From an uncultured Prevotella sp. (lineage in GTDB: Bacteria; Bacteroidota; Bacteroidia; Bacteroidales; Bacteroidaceae): a stretch of 46,776 nt of DNA. The position numbers and the translations under genes are program-made. Each line of letters begins with the position of its first letter. Within the stretch, counting starts at the first letter, position 1. Below, one piece after another: positions 24,152 through 31,377 of this stretch. The DNA is taken from the NCBI GenBank assembly GCA_900319715.1, contig ONPM01000025.1, forward strand, positions 1 through 46,776, given 5' to 3'. The notes beneath the pieces are model-generated. The model did no database searches. It was not told the DNA's origin and saw nothing but the letters and a program-made list of their open reading frames with translations.

Positions 24152-25816
24152 TCAATTCTTTGTCTTTAGCAATTGTTTGGCGTTGGCAATGGCAGCCTCG
24201 CTGACATCACTACCACTCAGCATCTGGGCAATCTCATGGATGCGCTCAGTTTCATTGAGTTGTTTCATACTGCTGACGGTGCCTTGTGCCGTCTCTTGCT
24301 TCTCTACCTTATAATGGGTTGTACCGAGAGCGGCAATCTGGGGCAAGTGGGTGATGCTGATGACCTGACGACCATGATCTCCCATCTCCTGCATCATCTC
24401 TGCCATCTTCTCTGCCATCTTTCCACTGACGCCCGTATCAATCTCGTCGAAGATAATGGTAGGCAGTTTCACGGCTCCACTGATCATCGCCTTCAGGGAG
24501 AGCATCACTCGGGCTATCTCACCGCCTGAGGCCACTTGCGAGATGGGCTGGAGTGGGGTAGAGGTGTTGGCACTGAACATGAATGCAATCTTATCCTGAC
24601 CACTGAGTCCCAGCGGCTCAGGGCTGATCTCAACAGAGAAGCGCACATGGGGCATGCCGAGGGGGACGAGTTTCTGCTGCATCTCCGACTCAATCCGCTT
24701 GGCGGCCTTCGCACGGAGTCTCGTCAGGGCATCTGCTTCCTGACAGGCCTGCTTGTGTAACTGTTGAAGTTGTTGCTGCAAGGCTGAGAGTGCCTCGTCG
24801 CTGTTCTCGATGTTATCCAGTTGTTCGCTCAGTTCAGCACGCTTGGCTATCAGTTCTTCAACGGTCTCTACGTGGTATTTCTTTTCGAGGTCGTACAGTT
24901 TGTCCAGGCGATTCGTGACGGCATCCATTTCCATCGGATCAAAGTCGATGCGCTCCAGATGGCTGCTCACTTCCTGTGCAATGTCCTTCAGTTCGATATA
25001 GCAACTGTCTACACGCTCCACGAGTTCTGCGGCCACGGGGTAGACATCGCCGATCTTCCTCAGTTCATAGAGTGTGGAACGCAAGGCAGAGACGACGCCG
25101 GTCTGTTCGGCCCCAAGGGCGTTGTCGGCTTCATAGAGCGCCCGCTTGATGTCCTCAGAATGGCTCATGGTGTCGCTGCGCTGTTCCAACTCTTCTTGTT
25201 CTCCCTCAACGAGGTTCGCCTGTGTCAGTTCGTCGCATTGGAATCTCAGGAAGTCGGCGTTCTGACGGTTGCGCTCGATACTCTCCTTGAGGTCTTCGAG
25301 CGACTGCTTCACCTGCTGGTATTGTCTGAACGACTGCTGGTATTGGGCCAGTTCCTTCTCGTCGTCAGAGAAGATATCGACCACACCCAACTGGAAGTCT
25401 TGCTTGTTGAGCAAGAGGTTCTGATGCTGTGAGTGTACGTCGACAAGTCTTTCTCCCAATTCCTTCAACATGGACAGTTGAACGGGCGTGTCGTTGATGA
25501 AAGCCCTGCTTTTACCTGACGCCAGGAGTTCGCGGCGCACAATGCAGTCCTCCGGATCGTTCTCGATATCGTTCTCGGCGAAGAAGGCGTCCATATCATA
25601 GCGTGTCAGGTCGAAATGGGCCTCGATAACACACTTGTCTGCACCTTGCTTGATAGCCTTCGAGTCTGCCCGCTGTCCCAGCAGCAGGGCGATGGCTCCG
25701 AGGATGATGCTCTTTCCGGCACCAGTCTCTCCCGTGATGACAGAGAACCCTTGACGGAATTCTATGTCCAATTCGTCTATCAGCGTAAAGTTCTTGATAT
25801 AAAGATGCTTGAGCAT
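24152..25816 (-). CDS. recN: DNA repair ATPase
   Basis: 554 residues, full length. Starts MLKHLYIKNFTLIDELDIEF with Walker A GETGAGKSIILGAI. Long coiled-coil arms span about residues 150-380. The C-terminal half has the ABC signature region (QVASGGEIARVMLSLKA), Walker B TIIFDEIDTGVSGKMAEKMA and the H-loop VISITHLPQIAA. This SMC-like protein helps in repair of double-strand breaks. It lies between the DUF4835 gene and the degenerate protease gene on the same strand. Confidence 0.97.
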   Translation of the reverse strand: MLKHLYIKNFTLIDELDIEFRQGFSVITGETGAGKSIILGAIALLLGQRADSKAIKQGADKCVIEAHFDLTRYDMDAFFAENDIENDPEDCIVRRELLASGKSRAFINDTPVQLSMLKELGERLVDVHSQHQNLLLNKQDFQLGVVDIFSDDEKELAQYQQSFRQYQQVKQSLEDLKESIERNRQNADFLRFQCDELTQANLVEGEQEELEQRSDTMSHSEDIKRALYEADNALGAEQTGVVSALRSTLYELRKIGDVYPVAAELVERVDSCYIELKDIAQEVSSHLERIDFDPMEMDAVTNRLDKLYDLEKKYHVETVEELIAKRAELSEQLDNIENSDEALSALQQQLQQLHKQACQEADALTRLRAKAAKRIESEMQQKLVPLGMPHVRFSVEISPEPLGLSGQDKIAFMFSANTSTPLQPISQVASGGEIARVMLSLKAMISGAVKLPTIIFDEIDTGVSGKMAEKMAEMMQEMGDHGRQVISITHLPQIAALGTTHYKVEKQETAQGTVSSMKQLNETERIHEIAQMLSGSDVSEAAIANAKQLLKTKN

Positions 25817-25855
25817 TCCTTAACTCTTTATTCTTATCTCTTGATTTCTAATTCT

Positions 25856-26839
25856 TCACTTCCTGATGTCATCCCAGGTATTGCTCTGCGAGGCGTTGAT
25901 ACTCATCAGCATGTCGTAGATGCGCTCTTTCTCCTTCTGGGTGCCCTTGCCGTTATAGATGTTCTTCAACTCGTCTTTCTTGTAGTCCGTCCAGATCTGC
26001 GGCAACAGGCTCAGGGGCTTGTTCTCATGCGACGTCTTCAAACCATTCTCCAGAGCGTTGGAGATCTCAGTACGGCCACGTTCCGCATTATTCGCCATCT
26101 CGTCAAGCCCCTTGCGATAATAGTCGTACTGCAACTGCCGGAAGGGCTTCATCGACTCATCCATGTAGTCGTTGATGATGGCAAAGCGGTTTCGGCTGTC
26201 CTCAAACAGTTTCCAGCCTGGGAAACCTAAGTCCTGGGCATTGTTCACCAGATAGACGCATTTCTGCAGGATATCCGTTCCGCCGAGAGGGGCAAAACTG
26301 TCGAGGTCGAGGCCGATGATCAGATAGGCATAATAGGCAAAGAGTGCCGTCAACTGGTTGTCTATCGTCTCATCATTATAGTTCAACTGGTCGAACTGTA
26401 CGAACTCGAACTGGAAGTTGTCATCTCTATTATTATATAAGGTGGTGGTGTAGGCCGAGTTGTAGACCGGACGGTTGGCCTGTATCAGAGCCGTACATTC
26501 AAAGCGGTTCTCGTCTTTGACATACTTTGTCACGGTGATATTGAAACTGCACTGGATGCGCTCGTTCTTCTGGAACTGCAGATCGGTCCATTGCCGTTCG
26601 TTGACAAACTGCTCGAGCGTCTGCTTCAGGTTTTCAAACACGCTGACGTCCGTGCCCTGTATCTGACTATGGTTGATGTTGATCTTAGCCTGCAACTCCT
26701 GAGCATGCAAAGGTGAAGAAATGAAAAGGTGAAGAAGTGAAAGACTTCCCACCAATACACATCTCTTGACAGAACTGATGTATCTCAATACGACAGGCTT
26801 CACCTTTTCACCCTTTGACCTTTTCACTTTTAACATCAT
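25856..26839 (-). CDS. DUF4835-family secreted protein
   Basis: About 327 residues from ATG 26839, which overlaps the exonuclease stop by 4 bases. The family body begins at QELQAKININHSQIQGTDVSVFENLKQTLEQFVNERQWT and continues with RPVYNSAYTTTLYNNRDDNFQFEF and ALFAYYAYLIIGLDLDSFAPLGGT. The N-terminus is odd: residues 1-50 (MMLKVKRSKGEKVKPVVL...LSLLHLFISSPLHAQ) include a signal peptide, and the DNA behind this stretch is an inverted repeat of GTGAAAAG-like units (26711-26831). DUF4835 is common in Bacteroidetes near recN; its role is unknown. It is likely periplasmic or outer-membrane. Confidence 0.88.
   Translation of the reverse strand: MMLKVKRSKGEKVKPVVLRYISSVKRCVLVGSLSLLHLFISSPLHAQELQAKININHSQIQGTDVSVFENLKQTLEQFVNERQWTDLQFQKNERIQCSFNITVTKYVKDENRFECTALIQANRPVYNSAYTTTLYNNRDDNFQFEFVQFDQLNYNDETIDNQLTALFAYYAYLIIGLDLDSFAPLGGTDILQKCVYLVNNAQDLGFPGWKLFEDSRNRFAIINDYMDESMKPFRQLQYDYYRKGLDEMANNAERGRTEISNALENGLKTSHENKPLSLLPQIWTDYKKDELKNIYNGKGTQKEKERIYDMLMSINASQSNTWDDIRK
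26711..26831. repeat. inverted repeat of GGTGAA/GAAAAG units inside a coding start
   Basis: The left arm (26711-26743) is built from GGTGAAG and ATGAAAAG-like units. The right arm (26798-26831) holds their inverse (CTTCACCTTTTCACC...CCTTTTCAC). The repeat spans the translated N-terminus of the DUF4835 protein, so its units encode both the lysine-rich n-region and the LHLFISSPLH part of the signal peptide. Confidence 0.7.
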
Positions 26840-27693
26840 CCGTTCAACTTCGATTCGCGCAGTCGGATACGGGTCAGTACCTGCTTCGTGTTGTAGGTGA
26901 AGTCGCCAGACAGTATCCAACTGTAATAGCCTGGGTCGATATGCAGCACATCGGCCACAGGAAGGCCCTTGTGCTTGCCGAAGTTGAACACCTCCGTCAT
27001 CCTGGGCTGACCATCCTGGTCGAGTAGGGGATTACCGTTGCGGTCCTTCATCTCTGCCCAGACGATGCGGCCGGCGAAGTCCACGTTGTTGTTCTGCTTG
27101 GAGAAAGCAGCCAACTGGTCCATGTCATTCTCCAACACCTTCTCCTTATCCTCGTTGGCCCCAGGGGCATACTTGTCCAGTTCGCCCATCAGCACCCGAT
27201 AGGTGGCTTCCGTATCCTGGTCGGCACGGTGGGCTTCGAAGTCGTCCTCCATCTTCCGCCCGCAGTAGAACTTATAGGCGGCAGCGAGGTTACGACGCTC
27301 CATCTTCTTGAAGATGGTGCAGGCGTCGATGAGCCGGCTCTTGGAAAAGTCGAAGTCGATACCAGCCCGCAGGAACTCTTCAGCCAGAAGGGGGATGTCG
27401 AAGTTGTTCGAGTTGAAGCCAGCGAAGTCAGAACCGGCAAACTTGTCTGCCAGCGTCTGCGCCAACTGCTTGAAAGTAGGCTTGTCCTTCACGTCGTCAT
27501 TGCTGATACCCGTCAACTGTGTGATAATGGCTTCGATGGGGCGCTCAGGATTGATCAGTTCATCGCCACGCTCCTCATGTCCGTCGGGATACACCTTAAT
27601 ATAAGATATCTGAATGATACGATCCTTGACCAAGTCAAGACCCGTCGTCTCCAGGTCGAAGATGACGAGTGGCTTCTGAAGATTCAGTTTCAT
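26836..27693 (-). CDS. DnaQ-like 3'-5' exonuclease
   Basis: 285 residues. The DEDDh exonuclease motifs are intact: Exo I VIFDLETTGLD, Exo II AGFNSNNFDIPLL, and Exo III HRADQDTEATYRV. The C-terminal part (about 215-285) contains VFNFGKHKGLPVADV...GYYSWIL, a small domain found in several such exonucleases in this phylum. It is related to the epsilon subunit of DNA polymerase III, and its position next to dnaN suits a replication or repair job. It overlaps the DUF4835 gene by 4 bases. Confidence 0.93.
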   Translation of the reverse strand: MKLNLQKPLVIFDLETTGLDLVKDRIIQISYIKVYPDGHEERGDELINPERPIEAIITQLTGISNDDVKDKPTFKQLAQTLADKFAGSDFAGFNSNNFDIPLLAEEFLRAGIDFDFSKSRLIDACTIFKKMERRNLAAAYKFYCGRKMEDDFEAHRADQDTEATYRVLMGELDKYAPGANEDKEKVLENDMDQLAAFSKQNNNVDFAGRIVWAEMKDRNGNPLLDQDGQPRMTEVFNFGKHKGLPVADVLHIDPGYYSWILSGDFTYNTKQVLTRIRLRESKLNG

Positions 27694-27710
27694 ATTACTT
27701 TGGTTTTTAA

Positions 27711-27803
27711 ACTTTGAACATTGAGCGTTATGATATGACTTTTCCCTCCATGTTGCCTTTACAAGTAATCATAAAGTTCAAAGCTCAATGCTCAATGTTC
27801 AAT
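27711..27803. repeat. inverted repeat with TTGAACA/TTGAGC arms (exonuclease-dnaN gap)
   Basis: The left arm (27711-27729) reads ACTTTGAACATTGAGCGTT. The right arm (27773-27803) is its inverse with one more repeat unit. The spacer contains CATGTTGCCT...AAGTAATCAT, which closely matches the spacer at 38332-38377 (CATGCTGCCT...AAGTAATCAT) although the arms of the two elements are unrelated. It fills the gap between dnaN and the exonuclease gene. Confidence 0.8.
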
Positions 27804-27808
27804 ATCAT

Positions 27809-28933
27809 TTAATCGTTGATCAGCATCGGCATCATCAGCATCAGCACATCCTGGTTCTCAGGCTGCTCTGAGGGCAGTACCAGACCGGCACGGCTGGGGT
27901 CGGCCAACTGGATGATCACCTCCTGGCAGTCGAAGTTGCTCAGCACCTCGATGAACGACGAGCCCTTGAAACCAATGCTCATCGGCTGGCCGTTGTATTC
28001 GCAGGTCAACCGCTCCGTAGCCGTCTTCGAGAAGTCGTAGTCCTCAGCATCCAACTGCAGGGTAGAGCCCTCCACATGGAAGCGGATCAGGTTGCTCGAG
28101 TCGTTGGCGAAAGGCTGCACACGGCGCAGGGCGGCCAGCAGTCCGAGACGGTCGACGCGCAACTCGTTGGGGTTGTTCTGCGGAATCACGCTGTTGTAGT
28201 TGGGGTAGCGGCCCTCAATCAGCCGGCACTGCAGGATACCGTCGCCATAGTTCACCTCGGCATTGCGCTCGTCGAAGCGGATGATCACATCGCCACCGTC
28301 CTTGCCAAGCAGGTTACGCAGCAGGTTGGCAGGCTTCTTCGGCAGGATGAATGCGGCAGGCTGCTCACTTGTGATGGTGAACACCTTGTTGCGCACCAAC
28401 TTGTGACCGTCGCTGGCCACCACAGCCAGACAGTCGGCCGTCAGGTCGAAGTAGATACCGTTCATCACGGGGCGCAACTCGTCCTGAGCCGTAGCGAAGA
28501 CGGAGCGGTTGATATTCTCAGCCAGTATGAGGTTGGGGAGTGTGATTATCGTGGCGAAGTCGCTGACGGGCTGGGCCATGGGGAACTCGTCGGCATTCTC
28601 GATGGGCAGCGAGAACAGACCGTTCTGATAGGATATCTTCACGATGTTCTTCTCCTGGTCGACATCGAACGTGATAGGCTGCTCAGAGAAGCCCTTCACA
28701 GCCTCCAGCAGGTCATGGTTGCCGATAGCGAAGCGGCAATAGCCGTCGCTCTCCGTCAGTTCCAACTGTGTCTTCATCATGTTCTCCGAGTCCGAAGCCG
28801 TCAGATACAGGATATTGTCCTTGATCTCGAACACGAAGTCGCCAAGGATGGGCAAGGCGTTCTTACTGTTAATCACTCTTGAGAGGGCAGTGAGTTTTCC
28901 ACTCAGTGCGCTGCTTGATAATGTAAATCTCAT
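27809..28933 (-). CDS. dnaN: DNA polymerase III beta subunit (sliding clamp)
   Basis: 374 residues from ATG 28933, the usual length. The frame is open upstream, but that part contains the promoter. Begins MRFTLSSSALSGKLTALSRVINSKNALPILGDFVFEI. The middle domain includes LPIENADEFPMAQP, and the protein ends VLMLMMPMLIND, matching the clamp's C-terminal MPM-x. Forms the ring that holds the polymerase on DNA. First gene of the group dnaN-exonuclease-DUF4835-recN-protease/TPR. Confidence 0.97.
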   Translation of the reverse strand: MRFTLSSSALSGKLTALSRVINSKNALPILGDFVFEIKDNILYLTASDSENMMKTQLELTESDGYCRFAIGNHDLLEAVKGFSEQPITFDVDQEKNIVKISYQNGLFSLPIENADEFPMAQPVSDFATIITLPNLILAENINRSVFATAQDELRPVMNGIYFDLTADCLAVVASDGHKLVRNKVFTITSEQPAAFILPKKPANLLRNLLGKDGGDVIIRFDERNAEVNYGDGILQCRLIEGRYPNYNSVIPQNNPNELRVDRLGLLAALRRVQPFANDSSNLIRFHVEGSTLQLDAEDYDFSKTATERLTCEYNGQPMSIGFKGSSFIEVLSNFDCQEVIIQLADPSRAGLVLPSEQPENQDVLMLMMPMLIND

Positions 28934-28980
28934 AGTTGTTATAGTTTTCTTGTTATTTATTACCTTTTTAATAATTGGGA

Positions 28981-28988
28981 CAAAATTA
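28981..28988 (-). promoter_or_regulatory. dnaN promoter candidate
   Basis: TAATTTTG on the minus strand, 47 bases before the dnaN ATG. Confidence 0.55.
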
Positions 28989-29051
28989 CAAAAAAACGTT
29001 GTATTCAACAAAAAAAAGCAGAGAAAATTGTGCAATTCAAACTATTTTTAG

Positions 29052-29060
29052 TAATTTCGC
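29052..29060 (+). promoter_or_regulatory. promoter candidate for the DUF3127 gene
   Basis: TAATTTCGC, identical to the proximal serC element at 5100-5108, 43 bases before ATG 29104. Confidence 0.45.
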
Positions 29061-29103
29061 CACCTGAAAACGATAAAATCAACAAATAAAAACAGTTTAA
29101 GCA

Positions 29104-29517
29104 ATGGAATTAACAGGAAGAATTATCGCCGTCATGCCCGCCCAAAGTGGCGTCTCGGCTCGTACAGGAAACAGTTGGATGTCTCAGGAGTATGTGATCG
29201 AAGTGCCTGGTCAGTATCCTCGCAGATGCATGTTCCGTCTTTTCGGCGAGGACCGCATCAAGCAGTTCAACATCCAGCAGGGTGAGGACTTGACCATCCA
29301 GTTCGACATCGACGCCCATGAGTACAACGGCCGTTGGTTCAACGAGATTCGCGCTTACAACATCATTCGTGGCCAGCAGCCCGTGGCTGGAGCGCCAGTA
29401 GCAGCCGCCGGAGCGCCTCAGGCTTCGCCATTCCCGCCGGCAGACGGAGCCACGGCACCGTTCCCGCCAGCACAGGAACCGTCTGCCGAAGGTTCAACTG
29501 ACGACCTGCCATTCTGA
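29104..29517 (+). CDS. DUF3127 protein with SSB-like acidic tip
   Basis: 137 residues. Residues 1-95 fit the DUF3127 family, a beta-rich, OB-like fold: MELTGRIIAVMPAQSG, QEYVIEVPGQYPRRCMFRLFGEDRI, and RWFNEIRAYNIIR. Residues 96-130 are a proline/alanine-rich linker. The protein ends in TDDLPF, very like the DDDxPF tip by which single-stranded DNA-binding proteins recruit partners. This makes a role on single-stranded DNA plausible, but the family has no established function that I know of. It is divergent from dnaN. Confidence 0.88.
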   Translation: MELTGRIIAVMPAQSGVSARTGNSWMSQEYVIEVPGQYPRRCMFRLFGEDRIKQFNIQQGEDLTIQFDIDAHEYNGRWFNEIRAYNIIRGQQPVAGAPVAAAGAPQASPFPPADGATAPFPPAQEPSAEGSTDDLPF

Positions 29518-29530
29518 TAAGCACAACTCT

Positions 29531-29623
29531 AAAAGTAAAACAAGTTGTTTTGGTCTGTAAAGGATGCCTTCTACGATAGTAAGGAATGCCTAGTTCGACA
29601 CCAAAACAACTTGTTTTACTTTT
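29531..29623. repeat. locus D: perfect 24-bp inverted repeat around two 22-bp boxes
   Basis: Arms 29531-29554 and 29600-29623 are exact reverse complements (24 bp). The 45-base loop holds two ATGCCT boxes starting at 29564 and 29586, 22 bp apart, like those of loci A, B and C. Each arm carries AAAACAAGTTGTTTT, itself a palindrome. The locus starts 13 bases after the DUF3127 stop and may also act as a terminator for it (arm followed by TTTTG). Confidence 0.85.
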
Positions 29624-29762
29624 GTACTTGCCGGACCTTATTATTATTGAAAGGGGAAGAATGATTCTTATTCCTTATTTCTTTTATTTATCATAATGCC
29701 GATTCTGGTCTAAAAGGATGATTGTCAGGCAGATAACTGATAAGGCCTCTATTTGACTCAGA

Positions 29763-30533
29763 TTATTTGATATCACGATCGTCCAAAACGCGAAATTTTG
29801 TGCGCTGCTTCTTGACGACTTCCAAATCCAAAGTATATGAAACGGTTTGTTCTTTGTTGGCCTGACAACTGGCGAGCGTTTTGCCGATTGGACTGATAAT
29901 GGCACTCAGACCACGATAATGAGAATAGTTGTCGTCGCCAACACGATTACAGCCGATGAGATACGCCTGATTTTCCATCGCCCGGGCTCTGGTCAGGATC
30001 TGCCAGGCGTTCTGACGACTCTCAGGCCAGTTGGCCACAGCGATGATGGCGTCGTATTGCAAGGCGTCAGCATATCTGCTCCAGACTGGAAATCGCAAGT
30101 CGTAACAGGTCAGAAGCAGAATGCGGAAACCGCAGTATTCTACGATGGAATGGGCATCGCCAGACTGATAATAACGGTCTTCGTGGCCGTAAGTGAAAAG
30201 ATGGTGTTTATCATAATAGGCCTCGGAGCCAGCACGGCCATCAATAAAATAATGTCGATTCACGTAAATGTCACTTTCTGGCAGTTTTATCGCCAGACTG
30301 CCAGAAAAAGCGCAGTTCAAGCGCTTGGCAGTGGTACGCATCCATTGCAGAGAGACGCTGTTTTCCTCGTTTTCAGCGATATTCTGAGGTTCTGTGGCAA
30401 AGCCCGTACTCCACATTTCCGGCAGTACATAGAGGTCGCTCTTGGGGGCCTCAGTCATCAGTCGCTCCACTTTTCGGATGTTTTCAAGCGGATTCCCCCA
30501 CTCGATGTTCAGTTGTATGATGGTCGTCTTCAT
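29763..30533 (-). CDS. nitrilase-family amidase (omega-amidase type)
   Basis: 256 residues. The Glu-Lys-Cys triad of carbon-nitrogen hydrolases is present: Glu in YVLPEMWSTGF, Lys in YYDKHHLFTYG, and Cys in LLTCYDLRFPVW. The pattern LPEMWSTGF and TCYDLRFP with no extra domain matches the YafV/omega-amidase branch, which removes the amide of alpha-ketoglutaramate or ketosuccinamate. Cytoplasmic. The start overlaps the end of trmN6 by 4 bases, so the two are translated from one mRNA. Confidence 0.9.
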   Translation of the reverse strand: MKTTIIQLNIEWGNPLENIRKVERLMTEAPKSDLYVLPEMWSTGFATEPQNIAENEENSVSLQWMRTTAKRLNCAFSGSLAIKLPESDIYVNRHYFIDGRAGSEAYYDKHHLFTYGHEDRYYQSGDAHSIVEYCGFRILLLTCYDLRFPVWSRYADALQYDAIIAVANWPESRQNAWQILTRARAMENQAYLIGCNRVGDDNYSHYRGLSAIISPIGKTLASCQANKEQTVSYTLDLEVVKKQRTKFRVLDDRDIK

Positions 30534-31240
30534 TTGATGTAGAATTCTTTAGTCAGTTCATGATACCAGTCACTCCTTATCTGGGGCGACGACTCAAGTA
30601 CACCGTTTGTCGTATCAACCTCATTAACAGGTTGTTTCGTCATTTCAATCATGTAACGCTTTGGCGCTTTTATGGGTGTCGTTTGTATACTGCAGACACG
30701 ACTGATGAAGAAGCCTCTCAAATGTGCCTCGCTCTCCAGTCTCGCACGACAATCAGAAGGAATAATCACAGAAAACAGGCCGTCGTCTTTCAGTAATCGG
30801 AAAACAGATTCCATCAACTGCCGGTAACCCAGCGTAACAGTATGTCGTGCTTCTGTTCGTTGTGGATCCGGACAGGTAAGAGAATCCTCGAAAAAGGGCG
30901 GATTACAGACGATGGAATCGAACTTTTCTGTGGTCTCGAACGCCTGCACATCCCCCTCGACGACATGTATCCTCTCGGCAAAAGGTGAAGCCGCTACGTT
31001 CTCTCGAGCCTGTTGTACGGCCTGGGCATCCATGTCGATGGCCGTGACAGAGGCTTGCGGGTAGCGCTGGGCCATCATCAGGGCGATGAGACCTGTGCCG
31101 GTGCCGATATCAAGGATTCGGCAGGGGCCAGACGAGGCCAGTGACCAGGCTCCTAACAGGGTGCCGTCGGTGCCCACTTTCATCGCACAGCGGTGTTGGC
31201 GGATGGTGAATTGCTTAAACTGAAAGTAGTCGTTTGCCAT
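30530..31240 (-). CDS. trmN6: tRNA1(Val) adenine-37 N6-methyltransferase family
   Basis: 236 residues. Begins NDYFQFKQFTIRQHRCAMKVGTDGTLLGAW, the typical N-terminus of the YfiC/TrmN6 family. The AdoMet motif is ILDIGTGTGLIALMMAQ, and the catalytic NPPF motif appears as IVCNPPFFEDS. It would methylate N6 of adenosine 37 of tRNA1(Val). The C-terminal part is divergent. It is transcribed from a promoter only 9 bases before its ATG. Confidence 0.92.
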   Translation of the reverse strand: MANDYFQFKQFTIRQHRCAMKVGTDGTLLGAWSLASSGPCRILDIGTGTGLIALMMAQRYPQASVTAIDMDAQAVQQARENVAASPFAERIHVVEGDVQAFETTEKFDSIVCNPPFFEDSLTCPDPQRTEARHTVTLGYRQLMESVFRLLKDDGLFSVIIPSDCRARLESEAHLRGFFISRVCSIQTTPIKAPKRYMIEMTKQPVNEVDTTNGVLESSPQIRSDWYHELTKEFYIK

Positions 31241-31249
31241 TTTCTGCGT

Positions 31250-31258
31250 GCAAAGTTA
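31250..31258 (-). promoter_or_regulatory. trmN6 promoter, almost leaderless
   Basis: TAACTTTGC on the minus strand, then 9 bases, then ATG 31240. Confidence 0.65.
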
Positions 31259-31289
31259 GTTATTTTATGTCATAGATTCTATGGATTAA

Positions 31290-31323
31290 CACAGATTAAT
31301 AGAATAAATAGGTGTAATCTGTG
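31290..31323. repeat. short degraded inverted repeat between trmN6 and lon
   Basis: CACAGATTA (31290-31298) and TAATCTGTG (31315-31323) are inverted. The flank also carries ATGGATTAACACAGATTAAT, a near-tandem. It is probably a decayed member of the intergenic inverted-repeat class. Confidence 0.5.
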
Positions 31324-31333
31324 GCTTTTTTTG

Positions 31334-31342
31334 TAACTTTGC
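31334..31342 (+). promoter_or_regulatory. promoter of the lon-tgt-lptG operon
   Basis: TAACTTTGC on the plus strand, 35 bases before the lon ATG at 31378. Confidence 0.65.
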
Positions 31343-31377
31343 ACCCAATTTATTTGATTTGTAAGGTAAAAAGACTT

